A stretch of DNA of 64,000 bases from a bacterium (GCA_024742755.1 JANSXW010000004.1:1-64000), one strand, 5' to 3'. Numbered from the stretch's first letter, positions 1-8,800 are shown. Numbers and translations are program-made. Notes: generated from the sequence alone by a model not told the origin.

Positions 1-525
1 AGGAGCCTGATTGCAGAGCACGGCGGCCTGTGGGCAATCTGAGGTAGCGGTGATTGCTCCGGAGTAGTTGTTGAGGCACAGGGAGAAATTGCCGATAGCC
101 ACCCCCTGTACTTGCAGGTAGTAGGTCTGCCCAAGTTGCAAGCCTGTTTCGATGATTTGCAGGGACAAGCCGCTGCCGGTCTGGCAAGTGACTTCCGTCA
201 AATCTGTACAGCTGCCGGTGTACAGTGCGACCTGCGGCTGGGAAAGCTGGTTGCTAAAAAAGCCGCCGAGCACAGAAATACTTACGGAAGGGGCTACCGC
301 AGTGAAGGTAAACCAAACATCGCCGGTTGCCGTGAAGCAGGAAGGAGGCTGATCCGGGTCAGCGGTTGCTTCAAAGGTGGTGAACTGCCCTTCCGAAGCG
401 CACCAGTTGATGGGGTCTTCGATCAGGAAGGCATTGGCGCAGTCGTCGTTGGCAGGCTGTGCGGCAGCCCAAAGCACCGACAACAGGCAAGGCACTGCAA
501 GGAGGAAAGATTTTCTCGTTTTCAT
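1..525 (-). CDS. Secreted protein, N-terminal part (runs off the left edge)
   Basis: An open frame of 175 codons runs from an ATG at 525 off the window edge without a stop. It begins with a clear Sec signal peptide (MKTRKSFLLAVPCLLSVLWA, probably cleaved after AAAQ), followed by PANDDCANA. The rest is beta-rich: paired cysteines, the pattern GDVWFTFTA, a stretch around VALYTGSC and another around LQLGQTYYLQVQG. This is the signature of the pre-peptidase/CUB-like beta-sandwich repeats found at the start of large Bacteroidota surface proteins that end in T9SS or gliding-motility C-terminal domains. Its C-terminus and any sorting tail lie outside the window, so the full function cannot be read. 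It diverges from pssA on the other strand. Confidence 0.8.
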   Translation of the reverse strand, partial: MKTRKSFLLAVPCLLSVLWAAAQPANDDCANAFLIEDPINWCASEGQFTTFEATADPDQPPSCFTATGDVWFTFTAVAPSVSISVLGGFFSNQLSQPQVALYTGSCTDLTEVTCQTGSGLSLQIIETGLQLGQTYYLQVQGVAIGNFSLCLNNYSGAITATSDCPQAAVLCNQAP

Positions 526-632
526 AGCGTCGGATGTGATTCCCCCGAAAGTTAAGCAATAAAATCAAACCCTGCCCGATAGCCTTGGTCGGCAGCTTTC
601 CTCAACCTTTGGTTTTTTGTACCTTCGCACTC

Positions 633-1349
633 ATGGTAAAAAAGCAAATTCCAAACGCGATTACCCTGCTCAACCTGGTCTTCGGGGGTTGTGCGCTGGT
701 CAGTGTGCTGCATGGGCAATACGTAGCCGGGTTTGGATTTATAGTGGCTGCGGTTGCGGCCGATTATGCGGATGGGCTGGTGGCCCGTTTGCTGGGCGTG
801 CATTCGGAGCTGGGCAAAGAGCTGGACTCCATTGCTGATACGGTTTCCTTTGGGGTCGTGCCCGGAGCCATCTACTATCAGTTGCTGCTGGTAGCCCTGG
901 GGCAGGAAGGCGCAGATACGCTGGTATACGCAGCGGTGCCTGGTTTTGTCCTTTCGGCTTTTTCCGGTTTGCGGCTGGCCAAGTTCAACCTCGATACCCG
1001 GCAAACGGATGGGTTCATTGGGCTGCCAACGCCATCGAGCACCATGTTCGTAACCGGCCTGATGCTGATATATGCCCTGGACAGTTACGGCATGGGAGTG
1101 TGGGTGGTCAGCAGCCCTGCACTGCTTTACTTCCTGATCGCGCTGCAATCCTACCTGCTGGTGAGCGAAATCCCTATGTTCGCCCTCAAATTCAAATCGC
1201 TGGCGTGGGCGGGCAATGAGATTAAATTTATCTTTGCCGGCATTGCGTTGCTGTTGCTTATCCTGACCCGGGAGGTGGCTTTTTCAGCAGTGGTAGTGCT
1301 TTATGTTCTTTTTTCTGCTTTCCAGTATTTCACGAAGCCGGAGCACTGA
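633..1349 (+). CDS. pssA: CDP-diacylglycerol--serine O-phosphatidyltransferase
   Basis: Membrane enzyme that makes phosphatidylserine from CDP-diacylglycerol and L-serine, the first step towards phosphatidylethanolamine. The 238-residue product carries the complete CDP-alcohol phosphatidyltransferase motif DxxDGxxARxxxxxxxxGxxxDxxxD (from DYADGLVAR to DSIAD, around residues 44-67) and about six to eight hydrophobic segments. The frame is open from 585, but the ATG at 633 gives the normal family N-terminus (MVKKQIPNAITLLNL). A -7-like TACCTTCG lies only about 9 nt before this ATG, so the transcript may be nearly leaderless. rsmI follows 22 nt downstream on the same strand. Confidence 0.93.
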   Translation: MVKKQIPNAITLLNLVFGGCALVSVLHGQYVAGFGFIVAAVAADYADGLVARLLGVHSELGKELDSIADTVSFGVVPGAIYYQLLLVALGQEGADTLVYAAVPGFVLSAFSGLRLAKFNLDTRQTDGFIGLPTPSSTMFVTGLMLIYALDSYGMGVWVVSSPALLYFLIALQSYLLVSEIPMFALKFKSLAWAGNEIKFIFAGIALLLLILTREVAFSAVVVLYVLFSAFQYFTKPEH

Positions 1350-1371
1350 CTTTAACAGAATCGACAACTGC

Positions 1372-2043
1372 ATGCTTTACCTCATCCCCACGCCCATTGG
1401 CAATCTGGAAGACATCACCCTGCGGGCGCTCCGCCTGCTGAAAGAAGTGGACCTCATCCTGGCGGAAGATACCCGCACCTCCAAAAAGCTGCTGGACCAC
1501 TACGACATTACCACTCCGCTCCGCGCTTACCACGCCCATAACGAGCACAATATTACCGACAATCTGGTCGAACAACTCAAAGGCGGTACCCGGATGGCGC
1601 TGATTTCTGATGCGGGCATGCCGGGCATTTCTGACCCTGGCTTTCTGCTGACCCGGGCCTGTGTGCAGGAAGGCGTCAAGGTGGAATGCCTGCCCGGTGC
1701 CACGGCTTTCGTGCCGGCGCTTGTGGCCTCCGGTATTCCTTGCGATAAGTTCCATTTCGAGGGGTTTTTGCCTCATAAAAAAGGGCGTCAAACCCGCCTG
1801 AGCTATCTGGCAGAATTGCCGGTCACTTTTGTGCTGTATGAATCGCCTTACCGCCTGGTCAAGTGCCTGGAACAATTGGCGGAGCACTGTGGTGCGGACC
1901 GCCTTGCCTGTGTGGCCCGCGAACTGACCAAAATGCATGAGGAGGTCAGAACGGCATCGTTGGAAGAACTGATTGCCCACTACGGGCAGCAGGCGAAAGT
2001 GAAAGGGGAGATTGTGTTGGTCGTGAGCGGGCAGCCCGCGTAA
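1372..2043 (+). CDS. rsmI: 16S rRNA (cytidine-1402-2'-O)-methyltransferase
   Basis: SAM-dependent tetrapyrrole-methylase-fold enzyme that 2'-O-methylates C1402 of 16S rRNA in the decoding centre. The 223-residue protein begins with the family signature LYLIPTPIGNLEDITLRAL and has the motif LAEDTRTSKKLL, the conserved ISDAGMPGISDPG (around residue 80) and the LPGATAFVPAL segment. The frame opens at 1303 inside the pssA end, but the ATG at 1372 matches the family start. It is shorter than the roughly 280-residue enterobacterial enzyme because it lacks the C-terminal extension, which I recall as usual in this phylum. Probably co-transcribed with pssA. Confidence 0.93.
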   Translation: MLYLIPTPIGNLEDITLRALRLLKEVDLILAEDTRTSKKLLDHYDITTPLRAYHAHNEHNITDNLVEQLKGGTRMALISDAGMPGISDPGFLLTRACVQEGVKVECLPGATAFVPALVASGIPCDKFHFEGFLPHKKGRQTRLSYLAELPVTFVLYESPYRLVKCLEQLAEHCGADRLACVARELTKMHEEVRTASLEELIAHYGQQAKVKGEIVLVVSGQPA

Positions 2044-2058
2044 AAAAATCAGGGCCGG

Positions 2059-2379
2059 TTACGCTTCCTGCGGCGGCTCCTGTTCGTCTCCCTGCGCGGA
2101 TGCGCCCCCGGATGAATCGTACGCAGGGGGTCCCGTGTGCCGGAATGGAGAAAGGGGGCTGGAGTCGGGGGTGTCCGCTGAAGCGGGTGCGTCGTCCCGG
2201 AGTTCATCAGACTGATAGGGCAACTCGTCTGACTGTTCCTGCGCTTTTCGGATATTAGCCATGGTGTTGGCCGCGACGAGCCGCATCAGGCTGGCTACCC
2301 CAACATCTGTATCTGTCCCGGCAGGCTCCTGCTCCCCGCGAAACCAGGCAATTACAGCTTTCAAATCGCTCCACATCAT
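2059..2379 (-). CDS. Small hypothetical protein with an acidic, disordered tail
   Basis: A 106-residue frame starting MMWSDLKAVIAWFRGEQEP. The first 50 residues could form helices. The remainder is rich in D, E, P, S and Q (ending GDEQEPPQEA) and should be disordered. No family is recognised, and there is no signal peptide or membrane segment. It sits convergent with rsmI (15 nt between stop codons) and divergent from the DUF937 gene, a gap with no other candidate. A second ATG at 2376 is equally possible as the start. Moderate confidence, since only the open frame and position support it. Confidence 0.5.
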   Translation of the reverse strand: MMWSDLKAVIAWFRGEQEPAGTDTDVGVASLMRLVAANTMANIRKAQEQSDELPYQSDELRDDAPASADTPDSSPLSPFRHTGPPAYDSSGGASAQGDEQEPPQEA

Positions 2380-2487
2380 ACGTTCCGTATCCTTTTATTT
2401 TGAGGAAACAGCCGGGGCCAGCTATAGTTGATGTGACCTGCCGGGAAAACATCGTCTACAAAATGCATCCCCGGGAAGCACACATGT

Positions 2488-2518
2488 TTTGCTGCCCGAA
2501 AAACAATCCGTAATTTAA
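2488..2518 (+). promoter_or_regulatory. Bacteroidota-type promoter of the DUF937 gene
   Basis: TTTG at 2488-2491, a 19-nt spacer and TAATTTAA at 2511-2518, a good fit to the -33/-7 consensus except for the final positions of the -7 box. The ATG is 30 nt further on. Confidence 0.55.
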
Positions 2519-2547
2519 CACCATAATCAACAACCATAAAAAACAAT

Positions 2548-3177
2548 ATGGAAGCTAACTTGATGAACCTCCTGCAAGGCTCCCTTTCTGAGGGCATGAT
2601 CGACCAACTGAGCCAGCAAATCGGAGGGGCCGACAAACAGAAAACCGCCGCTGCGGCTTCGGGCATCGTGAATACCCTGATGGGCGCACTGGCCAAGAAT
2701 GCTGAATCTGCTGAAGGGGCGCAGTCGCTGAATAACGCACTGGAGCGGGACCACGATGGCAGCATCCTGAACGATGTCATCGGCATGCTCAGCGGGCAGC
2801 AGGCGCAGGCACAGAATCCGGGCATGCTCAACGGCTCAGGTATCCTGAAGCACGTCCTGGGCAACAAGCAGGGCGGTGCAGTACAGATGATCAGTCAGCT
2901 TAGCGGGCTGGACTCCGACAAGACCGGCAGCCTGATGACGATGCTGGCACCGGTAGTGATGGGCGCCCTGGGCAAGACCAAGCGGGAGCAGGGGCTGGAT
3001 ATGGCCGGTATTGCTTCGCTGCTGTCCGGTACGGTTTCTGCCGAGCGGGCGAATACCAATAATCCGGCGATTGATATGGCCATGAAGTTTCTGGACAGCG
3101 ATGGGGACGGAAGCGTAGTGGATGACGTAGCCAGCATCGGTATGAAAATGCTGGGCGGGCTGTTTGGAAGAAAGTAA
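2548..3177 (+). CDS. DUF937 domain protein
   Basis: A 209-residue soluble protein with two DUF937/YidB-like helical repeats (roughly residues 5-85 and 95-165). It is rich in Gly, Ala, Met and Gln with repeated MxxLLSG-type segments. Both halves end in a Ca2+-loop-like acidic motif: ERDHDGSILNDV near residue 70 and LDSDGDGSVVDDV near 185. The second is a good match to an EF-hand/dockerin-type loop. The family's role is unknown. It stands alone with its own promoter at 2488 and a strong terminator just after the stop. Confidence 0.85.
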   Translation: MEANLMNLLQGSLSEGMIDQLSQQIGGADKQKTAAAASGIVNTLMGALAKNAESAEGAQSLNNALERDHDGSILNDVIGMLSGQQAQAQNPGMLNGSGILKHVLGNKQGGAVQMISQLSGLDSDKTGSLMTMLAPVVMGALGKTKREQGLDMAGIASLLSGTVSAERANTNNPAIDMAMKFLDSDGDGSVVDDVASIGMKMLGGLFGRK

Positions 3178-3201
3178 ATCAGCTTTCAGGCAAGCAAGAA
3201 A

Positions 3202-3234
3202 AAAGCCATCCGGGAATGCCTCCCGGATGGCTTT
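3202..3234. terminator. Bidirectional rho-independent terminator between DUF937 gene and tatA
   Basis: Perfect 14-bp stem (AAAGCCATCCGGGA / TCCCGGATGGCTTT) with a 5-nt loop. The stem ends in A/T runs, so it can work in both directions, which suits the convergent genes on either side. Confidence 0.88.
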
Positions 3235-3259
3235 CTGTTGTGCGCAAAAATTGCGGAAT

Positions 3260-3487
3260 TTATGCGTTGCTGTTTTCTTTCTTTTTTGCTTCCGCGCGCT
3301 CCGCTGCTTCCATGCCCTCTTTCAGTTCGCTTTCGAGGGAGGAGCGTGCGGTGTTGAACTCGCGGATGCCCTTGCCAATGCCACGCATCAGCTCAGGGAT
3401 TTTCTTGCCGCCGAAAAGCAGCAGAATCGCAAAGAGTACAACCAGCATTTCCGGGCCGAAGAAGTTGAACAACAGTATAGTTTCCAT
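3260..3487 (-). CDS. tatA: Twin-arginine translocase subunit TatA
   Basis: Pore-forming component of the Tat system, which exports folded proteins. The 75-residue product has one N-terminal membrane helix (around [18 protein letters not shown]), the invariant FG before the amphipathic helix ([20 protein letters not shown]) and a charged C-terminal tail ([10 protein letters not shown]). Length and layout are typical for TatA of this phylum. No tatC is present in the window. It converges on the DUF937 gene across the shared terminator. Confidence 0.93.
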   Translation of the reverse strand: METILLFNFFGPEMLVVLFAILLLFGGKKIPELMRGIGKGIREFNTARSSLESELKEGMEAAERAEAKKKENSNA

Positions 3488-3609
3488 AATGATCCTTTTT
3501 AATTATTGCAAAATTACAGCATTATGCTGTCCTTATCAACCTGCTTTCAGTCATCTGACCGTAATAAGAGGCTTAAGTTTAGTGAAGGTAATGTATTTTT
3601 TGGCCATCC

Positions 3610-4563
3610 TTATTTTTTCAGGCCGATTTCACGCAGGCGTTCGTCGAGATATTCGCCGGCCGTGATGGGCTCGTAGTGCAGTGGGTTGTCGGCGGTGATG
3701 CACTTCGGCAGTGCGCTCAAGTCCATTTCCGACTTTGGGTGAAGGAAGAAGGGGATAGAAAGCCGGGGCAGGTGCCACTCTTCCCGCGGTGGGTTGACGA
3801 CCCGGTGGGTAGTGGACTTCAGGTAGTTGTTGGTCAGCCGCTGCAGCATATCTCCTACGTTGATGACAATCTCATTTTCCTCCGGCATGATTGGCAGCCA
3901 CTCCTCGTCCTTGCTGAGCAGCTGAAGCCCGCCGGCAGAAGCGCCCACAAGCAGGGTGATGAGGTTGATGTCTTCGTGCTGTTCGGCCCGTATGGCGGAT
4001 TCCGGCTCTTTCGTGATCGGCGGGTAGTGAATGGCCCTCAGGATGCTGTTGCCCTTCTCAATATGCGCTTCGAAGTAGTCTTCCGGCAGTTCCAGGTGGA
4101 TGGCAATGGCTTTGAGGAGCTCGCCGCCGGCCTTTTCAAAAGCCCGGTAGAGCTGCAGGCCAAGCTTGGTAAAATCGGGGATTTCTGCAACGTGCACATT
4201 GTCCGGGTACTGCGCTTTGCGCGGGTCATCGGCAGGTACTTCCTGTCCAATTTGGAAAAATTCCTTCAGGTCGGCCACTTCCGACTGCTTGGCGTGCTCT
4301 TTGCCAAAGGAGGTATAGCCCCGCTGCCCGGCCATGCCTGCGATTTCGTACTGCTTCTTGGTATTGGTGGGCAACGCAAAAAAGGCGTTGGAAGCCTTGT
4401 AGAAGTCGTTGATCAGTTTTTCGGGTATGCCGTGGCCGGTAACGCCAACAAAGCCAATTTCGTGAAAGGCCTTGCCCAGTTCTGCTACGAAAGCTTCACG
4501 GGCGGTGGCATCGCCCCTGGTAAACTGAGACAAGTCGACAACAGGAATTACTCTTTTGGTCAT
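3610..4563 (-). CDS. Isopenicillin N synthase-family 2OG-Fe(II) oxygenase
   Basis: Non-haem iron dioxygenase of 317 residues. An N-terminal DIOX_N region (residues 6-110, IPVVDLSQF...GFVGVTGHGIP) precedes the double-stranded beta-helix core. The iron ligands are visible as H196-x-D198 (EQHEDINLITLL) and H253 (STTHRVVNPP). The 2-oxoglutarate-binding pair is R267-x-S269 (PRLSIPFF). This is the plain isopenicillin-synthase-like type common in bacteria; the substrate cannot be inferred from sequence. It is the first gene of a minus-strand stretch with tatA 122 nt downstream, and no biosynthetic partners are nearby. Confidence 0.88.
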   Translation of the reverse strand: MTKRVIPVVDLSQFTRGDATAREAFVAELGKAFHEIGFVGVTGHGIPEKLINDFYKASNAFFALPTNTKKQYEIAGMAGQRGYTSFGKEHAKQSEVADLKEFFQIGQEVPADDPRKAQYPDNVHVAEIPDFTKLGLQLYRAFEKAGGELLKAIAIHLELPEDYFEAHIEKGNSILRAIHYPPITKEPESAIRAEQHEDINLITLLVGASAGGLQLLSKDEEWLPIMPEENEIVINVGDMLQRLTNNYLKSTTHRVVNPPREEWHLPRLSIPFFLHPKSEMDLSALPKCITADNPLHYEPITAGEYLDERLREIGLKK

Positions 4564-4646
4564 TGGTACTTATGCTTGTTTGAAAATTGCGCCGCAAAGT
4601 ACCGTAATTTACTGCTTTTCAGCAAGAAATTCTTCCTAAAGGATGG

Positions 4647-5123
4647 TTAAACCTCCTGGTCGAGCACGTTGCCCACAGCTTGTGAGGGCCTGGGCTGGGT
4701 CTGAATGATCCCAAAGGTGCCGCAGAAAAGGGCAATGCCCGCAAAAGTGAAGCCATACAGGTACTGATGCTCCAGAGGGCCCTCCACCTGATGCTTGATG
4801 ATGTCTTCCACATACACCATAAACCAGGCGGGCAGCATGCTAATGATGAAAATGCCAAAGGAAAGGGCGACGACCCGGACCTGCTTTTGGGAGAAAATCG
4901 CCGCCAGCCAGCTCATCAGCAGGGCCATCAGGCTGTAAAATTGGAAATCCTGGGCAAAGATCAGGCCGCTGAGGTGCTGCGTGTCCCCCGTAATATCGGT
5001 ACCGAAGATGATCAGGTCGCGTGGGATGTCGCCGGAAGTATGTACTTCAATAAGCGGAGAAAACAACAGGCCTAAGGTAGCCAGGAACCCAAAAACGGGC
5101 AGGATTTGGCGGTGGAGCTTCAT
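4647..5123 (-). CDS. Four-helix membrane protein, unknown function
   Basis: A 158-residue integral membrane protein with four predicted transmembrane segments (around residues 8-26, 60-80, 83-105 and 122-140). A 33-residue non-cytoplasmic loop after the first helix contains SGDIPRDLIIFG. Size and layout resemble small DUF4293-like Bacteroidota proteins, but I cannot assign the family with certainty. It is divergent from the flippase-like gene at 5263. Confidence 0.7.
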   Translation of the reverse strand: MKLHRQILPVFGFLATLGLLFSPLIEVHTSGDIPRDLIIFGTDITGDTQHLSGLIFAQDFQFYSLMALLMSWLAAIFSQKQVRVVALSFGIFIISMLPAWFMVYVEDIIKHQVEGPLEHQYLYGFTFAGIALFCGTFGIIQTQPRPSQAVGNVLDQEV

Positions 5124-5206
5124 GGGATAGTGTCTTTAATTTTCGATAAAACCGGATCAGCTGTAAAATGTTGAGCTTCAATAGTTTTTTCCCGGGGCGG
5201 CCGGAC

Positions 5207-5237
5207 TTTGCCATTTAGGTGCAGTCCCCTATCTTTG
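5207..5237 (+). promoter_or_regulatory. Bacteroidota-type promoter of the flippase-like gene
   Basis: TTTG at 5207-5210, a 19-nt spacer and a perfect -7 box TATCTTTG at 5230-5237. The TTG start codon at 5263 follows 25 nt later. Confidence 0.65.
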
Positions 5238-5262
5238 CGCCCACCATCAACCATACGGACCT

Positions 5263-6345
5263 TTGAAAAAGACGCTCGTAAATATTCTGAAGTTCCTCTT
5301 GTTTTTAGGCCTTGGCCTTGGCATCCTGTACCTGGTGTACCGGGGCCAAAATGCCGCCTATCAGGAAGAATGTGCCCTCAAGGGCATCTCAGCCGCAGAC
5401 TGCAGCTTGTTCCAAAAAGTGGTCACGGACTTTCAGGAGGCCAACTACTTCTGGGTGCTGATGGTCCTTATCGCCTTCATGATGAGCAATGTAAGCCGTG
5501 CGATCCGCTGGAGCATGCTCATCCGGCCCATGGGGTATACCCCCCGGTTCATCAATGCCTTCCTGACCACCGTGCTGGGGTACTTCGCCAATCTGGGCCT
5601 GCCGCGCATGGGGGAGGTCGTGCGCGGGGCCTCCCTGGCGCAATACGAAAAAATCCCGCTGGAAAAAGTCATGGGGACTATTGTCGTAGACCGGATTATC
5701 GACGTCATCAGCATTTTGCTGGTCACCGGGCTGGCCTTCCTGCTGGAGTACGATACCATCTGGCAGTTTGTCAATGAAAAGGCCGATCTCGGCAAGCTGG
5801 CAAATTTAGGCAACCTGATGGCGGTGGCCGCTGGCGTGGGCGCAGTGGGCATGGGGGTGCTGTACCTCTTCCGCAAGCCGCTGTCCCGGACGGCGGTTTA
5901 CAAGAAAGTCCGTGACCTGGCGCTCGGCTTTTGGGAAGGGCTGCAGACGGTGCGTCAGCTGGACCGCCCCTGGTGGTTCCTCTTCCACAGCATCAACATC
6001 TGGTTTATGTACTACCTGATGACTTATCTCTGTTTCTTCGCCTTTGCGCCCACTGCGGGCCTGCCTGCGGTGGCAGCGCTCACCGTATTCGTATTTGGTG
6101 GATGGGGCGTGGTCATCCCTTCACCCGGCGGTATGGGCACCTACCACTTCCTGGCGCAAACGGCGCTGGCCATGTACGGTATCAGCGGAGACGATGGCTT
6201 TTCCTGGGCGAATATTGCCTTCTTTTCCATTCAGTTAGGCTGCAACGTCCTGGTCGGTATTCTCGCCCTGGTCTTCCTGCCCATTCTCAACCGCGACTAT
6301 CAGCCTGGCAATGAACAGGAACAGGTGGTAACGGCTAACGCATAA
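5263..6345 (+). CDS. Lysylphosphatidylglycerol synthase-type flippase-like membrane protein
   Basis: A 360-residue polytopic protein of the UPF0104/LPG_synthase_TM superfamily, proteins that move or modify membrane lipids (MprF flippase domain relatives). Markers are SNVSRAIRWSMLIRPMGYTP near residue 70, LGYFANLGLPRMGEVVRGA near 106-124, VDRIIDVIS near 142 and PSPGGMGTYHFLAQ near 287. About eight hydrophobic segments are visible. The start is TTG: it directly precedes the family-typical KKTLVNILKFLLFLGLGLG and lies just downstream of a good promoter. The rfaE2-type gene starts 3 nt after its stop, suggesting an operon serving the cell envelope. Confidence 0.85.
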   Translation: MKKTLVNILKFLLFLGLGLGILYLVYRGQNAAYQEECALKGISAADCSLFQKVVTDFQEANYFWVLMVLIAFMMSNVSRAIRWSMLIRPMGYTPRFINAFLTTVLGYFANLGLPRMGEVVRGASLAQYEKIPLEKVMGTIVVDRIIDVISILLVTGLAFLLEYDTIWQFVNEKADLGKLANLGNLMAVAAGVGAVGMGVLYLFRKPLSRTAVYKKVRDLALGFWEGLQTVRQLDRPWWFLFHSINIWFMYYLMTYLCFFAFAPTAGLPAVAALTVFVFGGWGVVIPSPGGMGTYHFLAQTALAMYGISGDDGFSWANIAFFSIQLGCNVLVGILALVFLPILNRDYQPGNEQEQVVTANA

Positions 6346-6348
6346 CCC

Positions 6349-6837
6349 ATGATTGAGCAGATCAAAGCAAAGATTAAGGATTGGTCGGGCGCCGCACAGC
6401 AGCGGGCCGCCTGGCAGCAGCAGGGCCAAAAGGTGGTGTTCACCAATGGCTGCTTTGACCTCCTGCACTACGGGCACATCCACTACCTGGCGCAGGCGCG
6501 GGAACTGGGCGACGTGCTCATCATCGGGCTCAACGCAGCAGATTCGGTGCGGCGGCTGAAAGGCCCCAACCGTCCTATCAACGACGAAACCACCCGCTTG
6601 TGGCAAATGGCCGCCCTGCAATTTGTCGATCTGGTCGTGCCTTTTGAAGAAGACACCCCGGCGGCGCTTATTGAGCTGCTGAAGCCGGATGTGCTGGTCA
6701 AGGGGGGCGATTACGAAGTCAGCAGCATCGTTGGTGCCGGCACGGTGCTCCAAAATGGTGGAGAAGTGCGCGTCTTACCTTATATTGAAGGCTACTCGAC
6801 CACCTCTTTAGAAGCAAAAATCAGAAATCAATCCTAA
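6349..6837 (+). CDS. rfaE2: D-glycero-beta-D-manno-heptose 1-phosphate adenylyltransferase
   Basis: Nucleotidyltransferase that converts heptose 1-phosphate to ADP-heptose for the LPS inner core (the C-terminal domain of E. coli HldE as a stand-alone protein). The 162-residue protein has the cytidylyltransferase-type motif TNGCFDLLHYGH with H40 and H43, then LGDVLIIGLN, the KGPNRPIN loop and VKGGDY, and ends with GYSTTSLEAKI. It is translationally coupled to the next gene: the TAA and the next ATG share a base at 6837. The upstream flippase-like gene fits an envelope-biogenesis operon. Confidence 0.92.
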   Translation: MIEQIKAKIKDWSGAAQQRAAWQQQGQKVVFTNGCFDLLHYGHIHYLAQARELGDVLIIGLNAADSVRRLKGPNRPINDETTRLWQMAALQFVDLVVPFEEDTPAALIELLKPDVLVKGGDYEVSSIVGAGTVLQNGGEVRVLPYIEGYSTTSLEAKIRNQS

Positions 6838-7889
6838 TGCAGATACGCGATGTCCTTCAGCACCTCGAACAAATAGCCCCACCGGTCTATCAGGCTGGGT
6901 ATGATAATGCCGGGCTGATTACGGGCGACCAAAGCGCGGAAGTGAAAGGTGTGCTTTGTTGCCTGGATTCCACGGAAGCGATTGTGGAAGAGGCGATTGA
7001 AAAAGGCTGCAACCTGATCGTTGCCCACCACCCCATCGTGTTCAAAGGCCTGAAAAGCCTGACTGGCCGCAATTACGTGGAGCGCGTGGTGATTCAGGCG
7101 ATTAAGCATGATATTGCCATCTATGCTATTCACACCAATCTTGACAGCGTGTACCATCAGGGCGTCAATACCCGGATTGCGGAGAAACTGCAGCTGGAAA
7201 ATACCCGCATCCTGGCCCCCGCAGCGGTGATGAAGAAGCTCAGCGTTTACGTGCCTCCGGCGCACAGCGATGTGGTTCGTAAAGCCCTCTTCGCAGCTGG
7301 CGCAGGCACGCTCCATCAGGAAACAGGGCTAAGCTATGCCTCCCTTGGTGTGGGCACGCAGGGGGCGCAAACCGGCGCTGAAGTCAAGCTGGAAGTCTTC
7401 TTCGCTACCGGTCAGCAGGCGGCTGTGCTTAGGGCGCTCCGGGATAGCGTCCCGGGCGTGCAATTGCCTTACGAGCTAAGCAGTATTGAAAATAAAAGTG
7501 CGCTGGTCGGCTCCGGCATGGTGGGCCAACTGGCAAAGCCCATGAAGGAAGAGGCTTTCCTCAAGCACCTGAAAAAAGCAATGGATGTCCATGTCATCCG
7601 GCATACCGCATTATTGGGCAAGCCTGTTGAGACCGTAGCTGTTTGTGGTGGTGCGGGCGGCTTCCTGCTGGGGGCTGCCAAGGGGCAGGGGGCAGACATT
7701 TTCATCACGGCCGACTACAAATACCACGAATTCTTCGACGCAGACGGGCAAATCATCATCGCAGATATCGGGCACTTTGAAAGTGAGCAATTTACAATAC
7801 AACTGCTGCGGGAGATTATTTCTCAGAAATTTAGTAATTTTGCCGCTTATTGCACGGAAGTCACAACGAATCCCGTTCATTACTTGTAG
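6837..7889 (+). CDS. Nif3-like dinuclear metal-centre protein (YbgI/YqfO family)
   Basis: Toroidal hexameric metal-binding protein related to GTP cyclohydrolase I type 2; its exact function is debated. The 350-residue length indicates the YqfO form, in which a PII-like insert (around residues 135-235, starting KLSVYVPPAHSD) splits the two Nif3 halves. Metal-ligand segments are visible: VAHHPIVFKGLKS near residue 62, AIHTNLDSVYHQGVN near 99, ITADYKYHEFFDA near 287 and IADIGHFESEQF near 305. Its ATG overlaps the rfaE2 stop by one base. Confidence 0.92.
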   Translation: MQIRDVLQHLEQIAPPVYQAGYDNAGLITGDQSAEVKGVLCCLDSTEAIVEEAIEKGCNLIVAHHPIVFKGLKSLTGRNYVERVVIQAIKHDIAIYAIHTNLDSVYHQGVNTRIAEKLQLENTRILAPAAVMKKLSVYVPPAHSDVVRKALFAAGAGTLHQETGLSYASLGVGTQGAQTGAEVKLEVFFATGQQAAVLRALRDSVPGVQLPYELSSIENKSALVGSGMVGQLAKPMKEEAFLKHLKKAMDVHVIRHTALLGKPVETVAVCGGAGGFLLGAAKGQGADIFITADYKYHEFFDADGQIIIADIGHFESEQFTIQLLREIISQKFSNFAAYCTEVTTNPVHYL

Positions 7890-7938
7890 TATAATGCAGT
7901 ACTACTTCATCTGATCACTACTAAATCGACATAAAATA

Positions 7939-8700
7939 ATGGCAGGAGAACCCACTGTTGCGGAGAAGCTGAAAAATTTATTCGAACTCCAAACCATTGA
8001 TTCCAAGATTGATGAGATTGAAATCCTAAAGGGGGAGCTGCCGATAGAGGTGAGCGACCTGGAGGATGAAATCGCCGGCTTGGAAACCCGTATCAACCGC
8101 CTGACGGACAACATCGCTGAGTTCGACTCAGAAATTTCTAAGCACCGTGCCAACATCAAGGAGGCGGAGGCATTGATTGAGCGGTACAATACCCAGCTCG
8201 ACAATGTAAAGAACAACCGCGAATACGATGCCCTGATGAAGGAGCTGGAAATGCAGAACCTGGAAATCCAGCTTTCTGAAAAGAAAATCCGCGGGGTGGA
8301 AAAAGACAAGGAGCGCAAGGCGGAGACCCTGGAAGCTAATCAGGAACGCCTCGACCGCAAGTCCAAGGACCTCGCGACCAAGAAGGTAGAACTCGAGGAA
8401 ATCATCAAGAAGACAGAAAAAGAAGAGCAGAAGCTGCGCAAAGAAGCCGAAAAGTGGCGCAAGAAGATTGAAGACCGCCTCCTGCGTGCTTACGACCGCA
8501 CCCGCACCAACTACCGCAATGGCCTGGCCGTGGTAACCGTTGAGCGGAATGCCTGTGGTGGCTGCTTCAACATGATCCCGCCGCAGCTGCAGCTGGAAAT
8601 CGCGATGCAGAAAAAAATCATCGCCTGTGAGCACTGCAGCCGTGTTCTGGTGGATGACGCCATTGCTGCTGAGGTAACCGGAGAGACGGAAGCGGCATAA
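7939..8700 (+). CDS. Coiled-coil zinc-ribbon protein (C4-type, zf-RING_7)
   Basis: A 253-residue cytoplasmic protein. Residues 10-185 are a long heptad-rich coiled-coil hairpin; residues 205-243 form a C4 zinc ribbon (CGGCFNMIPP ... CEHCSRVL). The NNREYDALMKELE segment near residue 94 is strongly conserved in this family, formerly DUF164. Members are linked to nucleic-acid or ribosome-associated roles without a settled function. It follows the Nif3-like gene by 49 nt, the gene order I recall as common in Bacteroidota, and a terminator follows it. Confidence 0.88.
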   Translation: MAGEPTVAEKLKNLFELQTIDSKIDEIEILKGELPIEVSDLEDEIAGLETRINRLTDNIAEFDSEISKHRANIKEAEALIERYNTQLDNVKNNREYDALMKELEMQNLEIQLSEKKIRGVEKDKERKAETLEANQERLDRKSKDLATKKVELEEIIKKTEKEEQKLRKEAEKWRKKIEDRLLRAYDRTRTNYRNGLAVVTVERNACGGCFNMIPPQLQLEIAMQKKIIACEHCSRVLVDDAIAAEVTGETEAA

Positions 8701-8719
8701 ACCAGTGTTGCTAAAAGTT

Positions 8720-8763
8720 AAAGAAGCCCTGATAAGCCTGCATTGTGCTGTCGGGGCTTCTTT
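8720..8763 (+). terminator. Rho-independent terminator after the zinc-ribbon gene
   Basis: 10-bp stem AAAGAAGCCC / GGGCTTCTTT with a 24-nt loop, ending in TTT and followed by cgTTTg. The long loop and short U-tract make it moderate in strength. Confidence 0.6.
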
Positions 8764-8800
8764 CGTTTGCCTTCGGCACCGCTTATATCCTAATGTCTGT